A stretch of DNA of 64,000 nt from Corynebacterium ciconiae DSM 44920 (GCF_030440575.1 NZ_CP047189.1:1984001-2048000), one strand, 5' to 3'. Counted from the stretch's first letter, positions 26,489 to 36,702 are shown. Made by a program: numbers and translations. The notes: generated from the sequence alone by a model not told the origin.

Positions 26489-29134
26489 CTACTGCTCTGC
26501 CGGGCCGCGGTAGGTGCGCTTGGATTCGGCCTCGCGCACCTTGGCCACATCGCCGCCGATATCTTCGGCATCGATCTTGCCGTCATTGTTGATGTCAGCG
26601 GTGCCTGCCTCTTCCATCTTGGGCACAAACTGCTGGCGCAGGAGGAAGAGCTGGCGGACGGTTTCTTCCTTGATGCCGTCCTTCATGGCGTTGAACATGT
26701 CGCCGCCTTCCTTCTGGTATTCCACCAGCGGATCGCGCTGCGCCATGGCACGCAGGCCGATGCCCTCCTTGAGGTAGTCCATCTCGTAGAGGTGCTCGCG
26801 CCACTTCTGGTCCACGATGGACAAGATGATGGTGCGCTCTAGGTTGCGCATCTGCTCCTCGCCGCCGAGGGAGGTGACGGCCTCCTCGAGTTCGGCGTAG
26901 CGCGAACGGGCATCGTCGATCAATGCGCTGCGCAGATCCTCGGCGTCGAGCTCGCCGGCAGCACCATAGGTGGTGCCATCGATGAGTTCTTGGTAGCCGA
27001 AGCTGGGGCCGTAGAGCGCCTCAAGTGCGTTCCACAGCTCGTCGAGGTCCCAGTCCTCCACGTAGCCATGGGCGGTGGCGGCGGAGACATAGGCGGAGAG
27101 GGTCTCGTCGATCATGTTCTTCACGAAGGGCTCAACGTCCATGCCTTCGAGGATCTCGCGACGCTCGCCGTAGACCACCTTGCGCTGCTCATTCATCACT
27201 TCGTCGTACTTGAGCACGTTCTTACGTGCCTCGAAGTTCTGGTTTTCCACCTGCGACTGGGCGGTCTTGATGGAGTTGGACACCATCTTGGCCTCGATCG
27301 GCACATCGTCCGGCACGTTCAGGCGGTTCATCATGGACTCGATGGCTTGGCCGCGGAAACGCACCATGAGCTCATCGCGCAGCGAGAGGTAGAAGCGAGT
27401 TTCACCCGGATCACCCTGACGTCCCGAACGGCCGCGCAGCTGGTTATCGATACGGCGCGACTCGTGCCGCTCGGTGCCCAGCACATACAACCCGCCGGCT
27501 TCACGTACCTGCTCGGCGTACTTCTCGGAGCGCTTCTTGGCATCGGCGATGGCCTGATCCCACGCCTCCTCGTACTCCTCCGGGTTTTCCACCGGATCTA
27601 GGCCGCGCTCACGCAGCGCCAAGTCCGCGAGGATGTCTGGGTTACCACCCAGCACGATGTCGGTACCACGACCAGCCATGTTGGTGGCCACGGTGACATT
27701 GCCCGGCAGACCTGCCTGGGCCACATACTGGGCTTCCTGCTCGTGGTGCTTGGCGTTGAGCACGTTGTGCTTGATACCGCGACGCTGCAGCAGCACAGAG
27801 AGGTACTCGGAGCGTTCCACGGAGGTGGTGCCCACCAGCACCGGCTGGCCCTTGTCTACGCGCTCGGCGATGTCATCGGCCACGGCCGCGAACTTCGCCT
27901 CCTGCGTCTTGTAAATCAAGTCCGGCTCATCGGTGCGCTGGTTGGGGCGGTTCGGTGGCACGGCGATCACGTTGAGCTTGTAGATCTGGTGCAGCTCGGC
28001 GGCCTCGGTTTCAGCGGTACCGGTCATGCCGGCCAGCTTGTCGTAGAGGCGGAAGTAATTCTGCAGGGTGATGGTGGCGAGAGTTTGGTTCTCGTTTTTA
28101 ATCTCCACCTGCTCCTTGGCCTCGATGGCCTGGTGCATGCCTTCGTTATAGCGGCGCCCAGAGAGCACACGGCCAGTGAACTCGTCCACGATCATCACTT
28201 CACCGTTGCGCACGATGTAGTCCTTATCGCGGGTGAACAGCTCCTTGGCCTTGAGCGCATTATTGAGGTAGCTGACCAGCTGCGAGTGCTCGGGGGCGTA
28301 GAGGTTATCGATGCCGAGTTGGTCCTCGACGAAGGCCACACCCTCTTCCTTCACGCCGATGGTGCGCTTGCGCACATCCACCTCGTAGTGGATGTCTTTC
28401 TTCATCAGCGGCGCGATCTGCGAGAAGGCGGTGTACCACTGCGAGGTTCCCTCCACAGCACCGGAGATGATCAACGGGGTACGGGCCTCGTCGATGAGGA
28501 TGGAGTCCACCTCATCCACGATGGCGTAGTGGTGGCCGCGCTGCACCAAATCGTCGAGCGTGCGCGCCATGTTGTCACGCAGGTAGTCGAAGCCAAACTC
28601 ATTATTGGTGCCGTAAGTGATATCGGCTGCATATGCTTCACGACGCTGCGCCGGGGTTTTGCTGGCCAGAATCACATCAGTACGCAGCCCAAGGAAGCGG
28701 TGCACACGACCCATCCACTCGGAGTCACGCTTTGCCAGGTAGTCATTCACCGTCACCACGTGCACACCCTTGCCCTCGAGGGCATTGAGGTAGGCGGGCA
28801 ACACACAGGTGAGAGTCTTGCCCTCACCCGTTTTCATCTCGGCAACGTTGCCGAAGTGCAAGGCACCGCCACCCATGATCTGCACCGGGTAGTGCTTCTG
28901 GCCGAGCACGCGCCACGATGCCTCGCGGGCCACCGCGAAGGCCTCCACTACGAGGTCATCGACGGTCTCGCCGTCCTCGAGGCGCTTTTTGAACTCATCA
29001 GTCTTCGCGCGCAGCTCATCATCGCTGAGCTTTTCGTAATCCGATTCCACTGCGATGACCTGATCAGCGAGGTTGCGCAAACGCTTCACGGCGCGCCCCT
29101 CACCCATCCGGAGTAGCTTTGACAGTCCTAGCAC
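26489..29134 (-). CDS. secA: Preprotein translocase ATPase SecA1
   Basis: 881 residues, longer than the roughly 845 I recall for C. glutamicum SecA1. It drives Sec export. Present: [19 protein letters not shown] opening, Walker [25 protein letters not shown] (DEAD-like), the preprotein-binding insert, [12 protein letters not shown] and the arm and wing domains ending [14 protein letters not shown]. The C-terminal tail lacks the cysteine zinc motif of E. coli SecA; instead [12 protein letters not shown] forms a 12-residue EF-hand-like loop (coded at 26596-26561). GTG 29134 is the start, with AAGGAAAA about 10 bases upstream. Confidence 0.96.
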   Translation of the reverse strand: MLGLSKLLRMGEGRAVKRLRNLADQVIAVESDYEKLSDDELRAKTDEFKKRLEDGETVDDLVVEAFAVAREASWRVLGQKHYPVQIMGGGALHFGNVAEMKTGEGKTLTCVLPAYLNALEGKGVHVVTVNDYLAKRDSEWMGRVHRFLGLRTDVILASKTPAQRREAYAADITYGTNNEFGFDYLRDNMARTLDDLVQRGHHYAIVDEVDSILIDEARTPLIISGAVEGTSQWYTAFSQIAPLMKKDIHYEVDVRKRTIGVKEEGVAFVEDQLGIDNLYAPEHSQLVSYLNNALKAKELFTRDKDYIVRNGEVMIVDEFTGRVLSGRRYNEGMHQAIEAKEQVEIKNENQTLATITLQNYFRLYDKLAGMTGTAETEAAELHQIYKLNVIAVPPNRPNQRTDEPDLIYKTQEAKFAAVADDIAERVDKGQPVLVGTTSVERSEYLSVLLQRRGIKHNVLNAKHHEQEAQYVAQAGLPGNVTVATNMAGRGTDIVLGGNPDILADLALRERGLDPVENPEEYEEAWDQAIADAKKRSEKYAEQVREAGGLYVLGTERHESRRIDNQLRGRSGRQGDPGETRFYLSLRDELMVRFRGQAIESMMNRLNVPDDVPIEAKMVSNSIKTAQSQVENQNFEARKNVLKYDEVMNEQRKVVYGERREILEGMDVEPFVKNMIDETLSAYVSAATAHGYVEDWDLDELWNALEALYGPSFGYQELIDGTTYGAAGELDAEDLRSALIDDARSRYAELEEAVTSLGGEEQMRNLERTIILSIVDQKWREHLYEMDYLKEGIGLRAMAQRDPLVEYQKEGGDMFNAMKDGIKEETVRQLFLLRQQFVPKMEEAGTADINNDGKIDAEDIGGDVAKVREAESKRTYRGPAEQ

Positions 29135-29473
29135 AGGCTCTACTTTTCCTTATATATCGACAATCGAAGCGACGCGCCGCTGCATTCCTTCCGCGCCCAT
29201 AACATCTCGGCACGGCGCACGGCACACTCACGTTCAAGCTTTTGCTGTGGGCAGCATAACGCACTATCGGAGATAAGGCGCAGCTGCCCGCACGTCTGGA
29301 ACTATTGTACGCACCCCGGCGCGTGGGCGATGCAGCCTACCCTCAGTGCCCCGCACTGACGTGCACTTAACCCTAGGGAGCTGGATAAGTAGCCAACACG
29401 CCACCGACCCGCTCCGAGCACCATGGCTCCGAGCGGGTCGGACAGTACGTACTGACTTATGGCGTTAAGAGAG
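29135..29473 (-). other. Region between hpf and secA (339 bases)
   Basis: No gene is supported. It holds the probable secA promoter (a TATATA stretch at 29151-29156 just before the ribosome site) and the hpf terminator at 29404-29441. Confidence 0.5.
29404..29441 (-). terminator. Terminator downstream of hpf
   Basis: CCGACCCGCTC (29404-29414) pairs with GAGCGGGTCGG (29431-29441), with a short inner GAGC/GCTC stem in the loop. It lies 33 bases past the hpf stop. Confidence 0.7.
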
Positions 29474-30145
29474 CTAGCTCTCCTCGTCCTCAGTGAGGGC
29501 GATCAGGCCGTAGTCGAAAGCGTGGCGGCGGTACACCACGGACGGGCGGTTGGTCTCCTCATCGATGAAGAGGTAGAAATCGTGGCCAACGAGCTCCATC
29601 TCCGAGAGAGCATCATCCACGCTCATCGGGATAGCGGCGTGCTCCTTCCGACGAACGATCTGACCCGGCATGACATCCTCCACCTTGTCGGCGTAGGTGT
29701 CTGTGTAGCGGTCATCCTCTTCCGCCTTCGCGGACTGAGCCTCGTCCACGAGCTCGCGGGCGATCTCGCCGGTGGACAGCGGGGCGCGGTGACCGGAGCG
29801 GCTGATCGTGCGGCGGGCCTTCACCTTGCGCAGGGAACGCTCCATCTTTGCCAGCGCGGTCTCCAGTGCGGCGTAGAAGCTATCTTCCTTCGCCTCGGCG
29901 CGAGCCAAGTGACCCTTACCGGTGGCGGTGATCTGAATGCGATCGGCGCGATCGGCGCGGCGCGGATTCGGCTCGTGCTGCAGCTCGACGTGGAAGAAAG
30001 TGAGGGTCGGATCGAGGCGCTCGATCTTGGAGAGCTTGGTGTTAACACGCTCAGCGAAGTGCTCGGGAACCTCAACGTTGCGGCCAGTGATGCGAACCTG
30101 TGCTTCTGGGCGCAGAGTCTCGGTGTTGTCAGCAGGTGTAGTCAC
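29474..30145 (-). CDS. hpf: Long-form ribosome hibernation promoting factor
   Basis: 223 residues. The N-terminal S30AE domain (VRITGRNVEVPEHFAERVNTK ... DSFYAALETALAKMERSLRK) occupies the 30S decoding site; a linker leads to the C-terminal dimerisation domain (IPMSVDDALSEMELVGHDFYLF ... VVYRRHAFDYGLI) that pairs 70S into inactive 100S ribosomes. GTG 30145 (VTTPADNTETL) is chosen because GGAGG precedes it by 9 bases; the frame to 30244 adds an unlikely basic extension. Like Rv3241c, it sits between secA1 and the comF gene. Confidence 0.92.
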   Translation of the reverse strand: MTTPADNTETLRPEAQVRITGRNVEVPEHFAERVNTKLSKIERLDPTLTFFHVELQHEPNPRRADRADRIQITATGKGHLARAEAKEDSFYAALETALAKMERSLRKVKARRTISRSGHRAPLSTGEIARELVDEAQSAKAEEDDRYTDTYADKVEDVMPGQIVRRKEHAAIPMSVDDALSEMELVGHDFYLFIDEETNRPSVVYRRHAFDYGLIALTEDEES

Positions 30146-30334
30146 GTGCGTGTACCTCCCGGGGTTGGCCACCACCATCAAAGGGGCTGGATTGCTCCTT
30201 CGTGGTCTGCGGTGACGTTGATGTCTTGCACCTCCAGAATACATCTGGTTATGACCAATCTTCTAGGGTTCTCAACCATGTTCGCCCCTAGCGGACACCC
30301 CGCTGAAAGCATTGCCCCAGTAACGTGGGTTTCT

Positions 30335-30961
30335 CTAAGCCGCCGCTAAGGTTATGGCGCCGATCACTGCTACCCCCGCATATGCCAGCGCGGCTCGACT
30401 CGCGGCGAGAGTCGAACCGGTGGTGAGGACGTCGTCGACAAGCACACTGGCATAAGGCGGCCGCACTGCCCGCGCCACCCGCACCGAGCCGCTGAGACTA
30501 CGCCGGCGTTCCGCGGCGCTCATCCCCACAGAATCGCGGGCCCGAGGAATACGAAAGAGCAGTTCAGCAGTGTGTAATCGAGTGTGGCGACACAGGGCGG
30601 CCACATGATCACCGCCACGCTGGCGCGCATGTTTTCTGGTGGTGGGCGCCGGCACGAGACTCAGCTCCTGCGGCTCCGGCAACTCCCCGCGGGCGGCAAG
30701 ATACTCGAGAGCGGCCCGCAGCACGGCGGCGGCATGCGGAATCACATCCACCCGCCCGCGCTCCTTCATATCCAGGATGATCCGGCGGTGCGGCCCACCA
30801 TAGGGGCCACACGACCACACGGGGATATCCAGCGCCACGGTGGGCATAACCAGCTCCGGCGGCCGCGCCAATGCCCGCTCACAACGGGCGCACACCCGCA
30901 CCCCCGGTGCCCGACAGCCAGCGCAGTGCACCGGCAGTAGCCATTCCACAGGCCCACTCAC
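30335..30961 (-). CDS. ComF-family phosphoribosyltransferase-like protein
   Basis: 208 residues. An N-terminal zinc-ribbon-like part (CAGC near residue 13, CARC near residue 24) is followed by a PRTase fold with the PRPP-binding loop SVLVDDVLTTGSTLAAS. ComF proteins act in DNA uptake in competent bacteria; in Actinobacteria the role is unknown and salvage is possible. GTG 30961. It follows lpqB by about 95 bases on the same strand, matching Rv3242c downstream of lpqB. Confidence 0.85.
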   Translation of the reverse strand: MSGPVEWLLPVHCAGCRAPGVRVCARCERALARPPELVMPTVALDIPVWSCGPYGGPHRRIILDMKERGRVDVIPHAAAVLRAALEYLAARGELPEPQELSLVPAPTTRKHARQRGGDHVAALCRHTRLHTAELLFRIPRARDSVGMSAAERRRSLSGSVRVARAVRPPYASVLVDDVLTTGSTLAASRAALAYAGVAVIGAITLAAA

Positions 30962-31056
30962 TGCATCCTCCCCCTCGTGCGTGCAGCAACCCTCGCCCCA
31001 AACGATCGCCGCTGCGGCAGAGAACTACCGCCGCAGCATAAGACTGTCCCCGCAGC

Positions 31057-32904
31057 TTAGCGCGCCACCACCGGCACCGCACGGGTTCCCTGTAGGGCCG
31101 GCACCTCGCGCCAGAAGGTGGAGTTGCCGCCCACGGGCAGCTGCAGCACCGAGTGCTGGTCGGCCACCACATAGGTGGAGTTGCTCGCCGCCACCCCACG
31201 CACTGGAGCGGTGATATTGCCACTCGGCAGGGCGATCGTCTCCGAACCATCGGTGGAGATCTGCCACACCGGGCTTTCTTGGCTCTTGGTGCCCACGATC
31301 AGCGCCCCCGTGGGCGTCCAGTCCAAGGTGGTGGCCTGGTTACCCAAGGAGGGCGCGATGTTATGGATCGCGGTTAGCTTGTACTCCCCCGGCTGCTCCG
31401 GCACTACAGTCGCCAAATACACATCGCCCTGGACGATGAACGCGGCACGCACCCCCGTAGGGGAGAGCCGCAACGCGGTAATTGGCGGGCGCCTGGATTC
31501 CTCCTCGGCGTCGATCTGCTCCCACAGCTCATCAATATCCACCTCGGTGTTCGCGATCTCACCGGTGGAAGTGGAGCGGGCAGTACGCACCACAGTGGTG
31601 CCATCCACCACGCTCCAAATGGCGTTGCCATCGGCGGCGAAGGTCGGCCGAGTGATACTGCGGCCATCGAGGGCCTTTTTCATCGGCGCGTCGAAGGCGC
31701 CGTAGTAGAGAGTGGAATCCTTCACGGACTCATCCACCCCCGACACCTCGGGGTCCTCATCCACGCTGGGGTCGGTGGAATACACCGCCGCCACAGACTC
31801 CGAGCTGGCAAACACATCTGCCGACTGCATCACTCCCTTGGTATCGCCTTGGGTAGACACACGCGCTGGGGTGTCGTTCTCGATGGAAAACAGCTCGCCC
31901 TGCGCCACGGCATAGAGCGGGAAGGACACCGCAGCGGAGGCGAAAGGATTGAACTCGGCCACATCCGACAACTCGGTGGTATTCGATCCCGCCGACAGCG
32001 GCAGCCCATCCGAGGTGATGGCATAGGGATCGGCGATATCGGAGCGGGCCAAGGTCCAGGCCACTTGGGCGCTAAAGAGCTGGCGCTCCTCGGAACTCAG
32101 CGTCTGCAGACCGGTGAACTCATAGGCCGAGTCCTGTTTACCAATGAAGGTGGAATCGGTGGGCAGCACCGTTTTCACTCCCTCGCGCAGCGCCTCCCTC
32201 GGACCTGCGGCCAACAGGGTGAGCAAGGTGGTGTCTAAGGATTCCTGATCCGAATACACCCAGCGCCGATCCGCCACCAGCCGCTGGAATTTGGGGTCGA
32301 AGAAGTAGATATCTCGCGGCTGATACTGCTTGCTCAGCTCGCTCATCTCGATGATCACCCCGTCCGGCAAAGACGCGATGCGCCACTCGCCGTCGACACG
32401 CTTAAGCGACATCTCCGCCTCGAAAGAGGCATGCTCGGGCTGATACACCCCTCCCTCACCGAGATAACCCACTACCTCGCCACGCACGGTGTATCCCACC
32501 GCCCCGTCGCGCGGGGTGCCCTTGGCGTTGAGGTCCACACGATCAACAATGATCGCCCCCGTGGTGGGCTCCGGGCTGTCCTTCCACGCCCCTGCCGCCT
32601 CGGGGGTCATGAAGTTTCGGGCACTGGCGTGGTTTTTGGTCGGATTCGCTGAGGCAGTAAAGAAATCACGCAGCAACAGATCCGGCTCCCGCCCAGGCTC
32701 CGGAGTGAGCTCTCCGCCCACATCCACCCCCGGTTCGAAAGACCGCAACGCCTGCGGATCGGAATCGGTGGGCAGGCTGGTGCAGCCCGCCGTGGCCATC
32801 GCAGCCGCCACCACCGTGGCGAGCACAGTCTTTCGGGCCGCCCAAATGCGACGCTCGGCCGCACAGGTGGCGGCGGAGAATCGGGGATTAATCGCGCCGG
32901 TCAT
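31057..32904 (-). CDS. lpqB: Lipoprotein LpqB, MtrAB accessory protein
   Basis: 615 residues. The N-terminus is basic (MTGAINPRFS...), then a hydrophobic signal ends in a lipobox-like MATAGC, so it is an outer-face lipoprotein. A GerMN-like domain (around residues 220-330) precedes a C-terminal beta-propeller-like half. LpqB binds the MtrB sensor domain and tunes MtrA in mycobacteria (known). ATG 32904 follows AAGGAGGAGGAG and overlaps mtrB by 17 bases, so it is coupled to mtrB. The frame is open further upstream, but that part is antiphase mtrB sequence. Confidence 0.93.
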   Translation of the reverse strand: MTGAINPRFSAATCAAERRIWAARKTVLATVVAAAMATAGCTSLPTDSDPQALRSFEPGVDVGGELTPEPGREPDLLLRDFFTASANPTKNHASARNFMTPEAAGAWKDSPEPTTGAIIVDRVDLNAKGTPRDGAVGYTVRGEVVGYLGEGGVYQPEHASFEAEMSLKRVDGEWRIASLPDGVIIEMSELSKQYQPRDIYFFDPKFQRLVADRRWVYSDQESLDTTLLTLLAAGPREALREGVKTVLPTDSTFIGKQDSAYEFTGLQTLSSEERQLFSAQVAWTLARSDIADPYAITSDGLPLSAGSNTTELSDVAEFNPFASAAVSFPLYAVAQGELFSIENDTPARVSTQGDTKGVMQSADVFASSESVAAVYSTDPSVDEDPEVSGVDESVKDSTLYYGAFDAPMKKALDGRSITRPTFAADGNAIWSVVDGTTVVRTARSTSTGEIANTEVDIDELWEQIDAEEESRRPPITALRLSPTGVRAAFIVQGDVYLATVVPEQPGEYKLTAIHNIAPSLGNQATTLDWTPTGALIVGTKSQESPVWQISTDGSETIALPSGNITAPVRGVAASNSTYVVADQHSVLQLPVGGNSTFWREVPALQGTRAVPVVAR

Positions 32905-35014
32905 TCTCCTCCTCCTTCGGGGTGTGCTCAGTGGTGTCCTGGTCTGTGGCCTCCGCCGCGTCTGGCTTGTCGAGATGGTCGGTGTCCTCGAGGGGGCCGA
33001 AGTCTTCCAGCTCCGCGGCGGCAAGTTCCTCTTCTGAGATTTCCATGAGATCGGCAAAATAATCTCGATGCGGCGGCCGCACCGCCGGCGGCTCATCGGG
33101 GCGCTGCCCCTCTGCACACTCGGCTGCCTGGTTCTCGGCGCCGGCCCCTGTGAAGCCGGGCTCGGAGGTGTCGGGGTGAGGATCATCGAAGGCATCGAGC
33201 TCCGCCCGCGCCCATTCTTCATCCGTGATCTCGTCAATCACCTGCGTGGCCGGCTCGGCGCCCACAGCTCCGGTCGGCAGCTGGGCGGGGGCATCCTCTG
33301 CGGCATCCTCTGGGAGTTCCGCGCTGGCACCCGCGGGCTCGTGAGGCTTATCGACGCCATCCTCTGCCACCTCATCGCTTTCGGTGTTGGCGGCCAGCGC
33401 CTCAAACTCATCGGTGTGCAACTCGGTCACGCCAACAGAAATCGAGGTGTCGATGAGATCGAGCGGCAGCGGCGACTCACCATATTCCTCGTGGGGGCGG
33501 CGCGGAACGGTGAGACGGAACATGGTGCCCACCCCGAGCTCGCCGATAGCTTCAAGACTGCCGCCGTGGAGTTGGGCATCCTCGCGAGACATCGCCAGCC
33601 CCAGGCCAGTGCCGCCGGAGTGGCGCTTCCGGGAGGGGTCGGCCCGCCAGAAGCGTTCGAACACCAGCTCCTCTTGGCAGGATTTCAACCCCACGCCGTT
33701 ATCGCACACGGCCAGAGCCACGGCTTCGTCGTTGGCGCGCAGACGCACAAGCACCGGCTTGCCCTCGGAGTGGTCGATAGCATTGGCCACGAGATTGCGC
33801 AGGATACGCTCGACGCGGCGCGCATCCACCGTGGCCATCACCGGCTGTTGGGGCAGGTCGAAGCGCACCGACACTCCCACTTGCTCGGCGAGGTGCTTGA
33901 CCTGCTTCCACGCGGAAGTAATTACCGAGCGCACATCCACCTCGGAGGCTGAAAGCGTGGCCACTCCGGCATCGTGTTTGGAAATTTCCAGCAGGTCCTT
34001 GAGCAAAGCCTCGAAGCGGTCGAGTTCACGGATAAGCACATCGGAGGCGTGCTGAGTGAGGGGGTCGAGATCCTCGCGCTGCTGGACGATGAGTTCTGCG
34101 GCCATGCGCACCGAGGTCAGCGGTGTCGATAGCTCGTGGGAGACGTCCGAGGTGAATTGGCGTTGCAGATCACCGTATTCCTTGAGCTGGTCAATCTGCT
34201 TGGACAGCTCCTCGGCCATCGAGTTGAAGCTCATGGCCATGCGCGCCATTTCGTCTTCGCCGTCAACCACCATGCGCTCACGGAAGTGGCCATTAGCGAA
34301 GCGCTGGGCGATGCGGGAGGCCGAGCGCACCGGCCCCGTAATCTGTTGGGTGAGCAGCCATGAGATGCCCACCAAGAGCACCAACAGCACCACGCCACCG
34401 GCGGCAAAGAGACCGCGCATGAGGGCGAGGGTTTGCTCCTCGTTTTCCATCGAGAGCACCAGATAGACCTGCAGCTCTGGCACACCAGAATCGGTGGGGG
34501 TGCCGATGATGAGCGATTTCACGCTCGAGCCGTCTTCTTTGTCCACCATGGTGAACTGGTAGGAGACTTGGCCTTCGCTCACGAAGCGGCGCAGCCGCGG
34601 AGGGATCTGGTAACCCTCGGGCGAGCTGATCACATCGGCGTCGTTATCGCTATTGACCACCACCACGGGCTCATACACCGCGGCTTTATCGGCCACGGGC
34701 CCGCCGGCGCGGGCTGCCAACGCCGAGCGCGCCGAATTCACCTGCAGCTGCAGGCTGGTGGCGGAGTCAATGGAAGAGATCTGCTGCTCCACAGTCACGC
34801 GCGCTCGGTCGATCTCCGAGTTCGCGATATCAAGCTTGGCGTCTACCAGGCGCTGCGTCATGATCGAGATCATAGACAGGCCCAAAATGAGCACAACAAG
34901 GGCACACACCACGAAGATCGACCCGATCACACGGATCTGCAGCGAGGTGTTCCACTTGTGGGCGACCGCGTAGCGCAGACGCCGCGCCTCGGATTTGAGT
35001 TGGCGGATGGTCAC
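32888..35014 (-). CDS. mtrB: Sensor histidine kinase MtrB with long acidic tail
   Basis: 708 residues, much longer than usual for MtrB (about 500-570). TM1 (IGSIFVVCALVVLILGLSMI), an extracytoplasmic sensor loop, TM2 (LFAAGGVVLLVLLVGISWLL), HAMP, HisKA with FTSDVSHELSTPLTSVRM, and ATPase boxes NLVANAIDHS, DNGVGL and GTGLGLAM. After VPRRPHEEYGESP a tail of about 200 residues rich in Glu, Asp, Ala and Pro follows, holding two copies of EI[T/S]xEExAxAELxxF. GTG 35014 is taken as start, 19 bases after mtrA, without a clear ribosome site; an ATG-like start at 35062 would overlap mtrA. Confidence 0.93.
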   Translation of the reverse strand: MTIRQLKSEARRLRYAVAHKWNTSLQIRVIGSIFVVCALVVLILGLSMISIMTQRLVDAKLDIANSEIDRARVTVEQQISSIDSATSLQLQVNSARSALAARAGGPVADKAAVYEPVVVVNSDNDADVISSPEGYQIPPRLRRFVSEGQVSYQFTMVDKEDGSSVKSLIIGTPTDSGVPELQVYLVLSMENEEQTLALMRGLFAAGGVVLLVLLVGISWLLTQQITGPVRSASRIAQRFANGHFRERMVVDGEDEMARMAMSFNSMAEELSKQIDQLKEYGDLQRQFTSDVSHELSTPLTSVRMAAELIVQQREDLDPLTQHASDVLIRELDRFEALLKDLLEISKHDAGVATLSASEVDVRSVITSAWKQVKHLAEQVGVSVRFDLPQQPVMATVDARRVERILRNLVANAIDHSEGKPVLVRLRANDEAVALAVCDNGVGLKSCQEELVFERFWRADPSRKRHSGGTGLGLAMSREDAQLHGGSLEAIGELGVGTMFRLTVPRRPHEEYGESPLPLDLIDTSISVGVTELHTDEFEALAANTESDEVAEDGVDKPHEPAGASAELPEDAAEDAPAQLPTGAVGAEPATQVIDEITDEEWARAELDAFDDPHPDTSEPGFTGAGAENQAAECAEGQRPDEPPAVRPPHRDYFADLMEISEEELAAAELEDFGPLEDTDHLDKPDAAEATDQDTTEHTPKEEENDRRD
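33345..33358 (-). repeat. 13/14 match to the recurrent 14-mer
   Basis: GGCGTCGATAAGCC on the minus strand inside mtrB (codons for DGVDKP, a different frame from most other copies). Confidence 0.45.
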
Positions 35015-35033
35015 AACGATGAGCCGGCTCGTC

Positions 35034-35714
35034 TTACACTGCGCCGGTCTTATAACCGACACCGCGCACGGTCAGCACGATCTGCGGATTCTCGGGATTC
35101 TTTTCGATCTTGGCGCGCAGACGCTGAATGTGCACGTTCACCAAGCGGGTATCGGAGGCGTTGTGATAGCCCCACACCTTCTCCAGCAGTTCCTCGCGGG
35201 AGAGCACCTGGCCGGGCTTGCGGGCGAGCTCTGTCAGCAGATCAAACTCGATCGGAGTGAGCTGGGTTTCCTCCCCATCACGGGTGACGGAGTGGCTCGG
35301 GACATCGATCTTCAGCCCGCCGATCTCGAAGTGCTCACCGGGCTCGTCCTCGGTGCGACGCAGCCGAGCGCGGATACGCGCCACCAGCTCTTGGACCTTG
35401 AAGGGCTTATTCACATAGTCATCGGCCCCAGATTCCAAGCCAAGTACCACGTCGACGGTGTCGGTTTTAGCGGTGAGCATAATGATCGGCACGGTGGAGT
35501 TCTGGCGGATCGCACGGCAAATATCGATGCCGTTCATTCCCGGCAGCATGAGGTCCAGCAGCACCAGATCGGGCTGATGCTGCTCGAAAGCACTCACGGC
35601 TTCTGCCCCATCGAGAACCGGGATGGCTTGCAAGCCCTCGGTCTTGAGCACGAGGACCAGCATCTCAGAGATTGCGGGATCGTCATCAACGACGAGAATT
35701 TTCGGTGCACCCAT
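35034..35714 (-). CDS. mtrA: Response regulator MtrA
   Basis: 226 residues, OmpR/PhoB type: receiver domain (KILVVDDDPAISEML, phospho-acceptor Asp in LLDLMLPGMNG, Lys in VNKPF) and a winged-helix DNA-binding domain (LTPIEFDLLTELARKPGQVLSREELLEKVWGY ... DTRLVNVHIQRLRAKI). It controls cell-wall, osmotic and division genes in mycolata. It begins 5 bases after tmk, with GGAAG upstream. Operon order is DUF4259-tmk-mtrA-mtrB-lpqB. Confidence 0.97.
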   Translation of the reverse strand: MGAPKILVVDDDPAISEMLVLVLKTEGLQAIPVLDGAEAVSAFEQHQPDLVLLDLMLPGMNGIDICRAIRQNSTVPIIMLTAKTDTVDVVLGLESGADDYVNKPFKVQELVARIRARLRRTEDEPGEHFEIGGLKIDVPSHSVTRDGEETQLTPIEFDLLTELARKPGQVLSREELLEKVWGYHNASDTRLVNVHIQRLRAKIEKNPENPQIVLTVRGVGYKTGAV

Positions 35715-35719
35715 AGTGT

Positions 35720-36349
35720 TTATACTTCCATACCTACAACATTCATGATGCGTTCAGCTGTTTTCTCCGGCGAATCCTGCGCGGAGGCTACGATCCACGG
35801 GCTGACCCATTCGGCCGCAGCGAGGCGTCGATAAGCGGCCGCCGTCCGCGTCTGCAGATCAGCGTCTCGCTCATAGGCATCGCGGGTGCGGTTCGCATCG
35901 TGAGCTTCGCGACGCCGCGCCCTATCCGCAGCCACCTCGACCGGTGTATCCAACAACACCTGCAGATCAGGCGCGGGCAGCGCGCAGGTGCCAAACTCGA
36001 GCTGACTGATCCACTCCACTGCAGACTCATCGTTCAACCGGGCCGACGTATAGGCGGCGTTAGAGGCCACATAGCGATCCAGTAGAAGCACCCGCTGGGG
36101 ATCGGCCTGGGCGGCGCTGAGCTGCTCCACTACCTCGCGCCGGTCGAGGGCAAAGAGAGTAGCCATGCCATGGACCGAGGAGATGAGATCACCCATCTGC
36201 CCCTTGAGGGCGCGATCGGCGAGCTGGGCGTGAATCGAATCCGCATAGCGCGGGAAGGCCAGCACCTCTAGCCCAGTGATGCGCTGCTTAAGGGCAGTCA
36301 CCAGGGTGTTTTTGCCAGCCCCGTCAATTCCTTCGACGGCAACCAGCAT
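35720..36349 (-). CDS. tmk: Thymidylate kinase
   Basis: 209 residues; phosphorylates dTMP for DNA synthesis. P-loop EGIDGAGKNT (the last position is usually S/T then T; Asn here), FPRYADSIHAQLADRALKG, LLLDRYVASNAAYTSAR with the DR(Y) substrate motif, and a Lid region RARRREAHDANRTRDAYE. The ATG overlaps the stop of the DUF4259 gene (TAATG). A copy of the recurrent 14-mer (35824-35837) lies in its 3' part. Confidence 0.94.
   Translation of the reverse strand: MLVAVEGIDGAGKNTLVTALKQRITGLEVLAFPRYADSIHAQLADRALKGQMGDLISSVHGMATLFALDRREVVEQLSAAQADPQRVLLLDRYVASNAAYTSARLNDESAVEWISQLEFGTCALPAPDLQVLLDTPVEVAADRARRREAHDANRTRDAYERDADLQTRTAAAYRRLAAAEWVSPWIVASAQDSPEKTAERIMNVVGMEV
35824..35837 (+). repeat. 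Copy of the 14-mer GGCGTCGATAAGCG
   Basis: Exact copy inside tmk; it is read on the minus strand as AYRRL, a frame different from the LIDA copies. Confidence 0.6.
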
Positions 36350-36702
36350 TAGTTGAGGGCCTCGAGGAAGACATCGATATCCATATCCTCCACCGAGTTC
36401 TCCAAGAGCTCGGCCGCGGTCTCGCGCAGTTCCTCGCTGCCTGCCCCGCTGAGCTCGCGGATGAAGGGATAGTCCTCCACCACCGCACCAGCGCTATACG
36501 GCGCGCCGGCCCAGATAGCGGCAATAGTAGCGGCCGCGAGCCCATTGCTGAGCTCGGCCTCGGATACCTCGGGTTGGCGGGCGGCGAGAGTGCAGGCATC
36601 GTCCACAGCCTCCACAATCTCTTCCTCGTCGAGGGTGGAGAGCTCATCGAGGAACTCCACGTTGACGTCCTCGGTGAAGATGCTTTCATCCCAGCTACTC
36701 AT
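36349..36702 (-). CDS. DUF4259-like small acidic protein
   Basis: 117 residues, strongly acidic. The opening MSSWDESIFTEDVNVEFLDEL and the central AAATIAAIWAGAP resemble DUF4259 proteins (usual opening MGAWGxxxFxxD); the function is unknown. ATG 36702 has GAGG 5 bases upstream; GTG 36717 is an alternative. The stop overlaps the tmk start, so it heads the tmk-mtrAB-lpqB operon here, which is not the case in M. tuberculosis (where sahH precedes mtrA-tmk). Confidence 0.72.
   Translation of the reverse strand: MSSWDESIFTEDVNVEFLDELSTLDEEEIVEAVDDACTLAARQPEVSEAELSNGLAAATIAAIWAGAPYSAGAVVEDYPFIRELSGAGSEELRETAAELLENSVEDMDIDVFLEALN

Noticed and set aside
27743..29116. 457-codon plus-strand frame
   Set aside because: Shadow of secA in a GC-rich genome.
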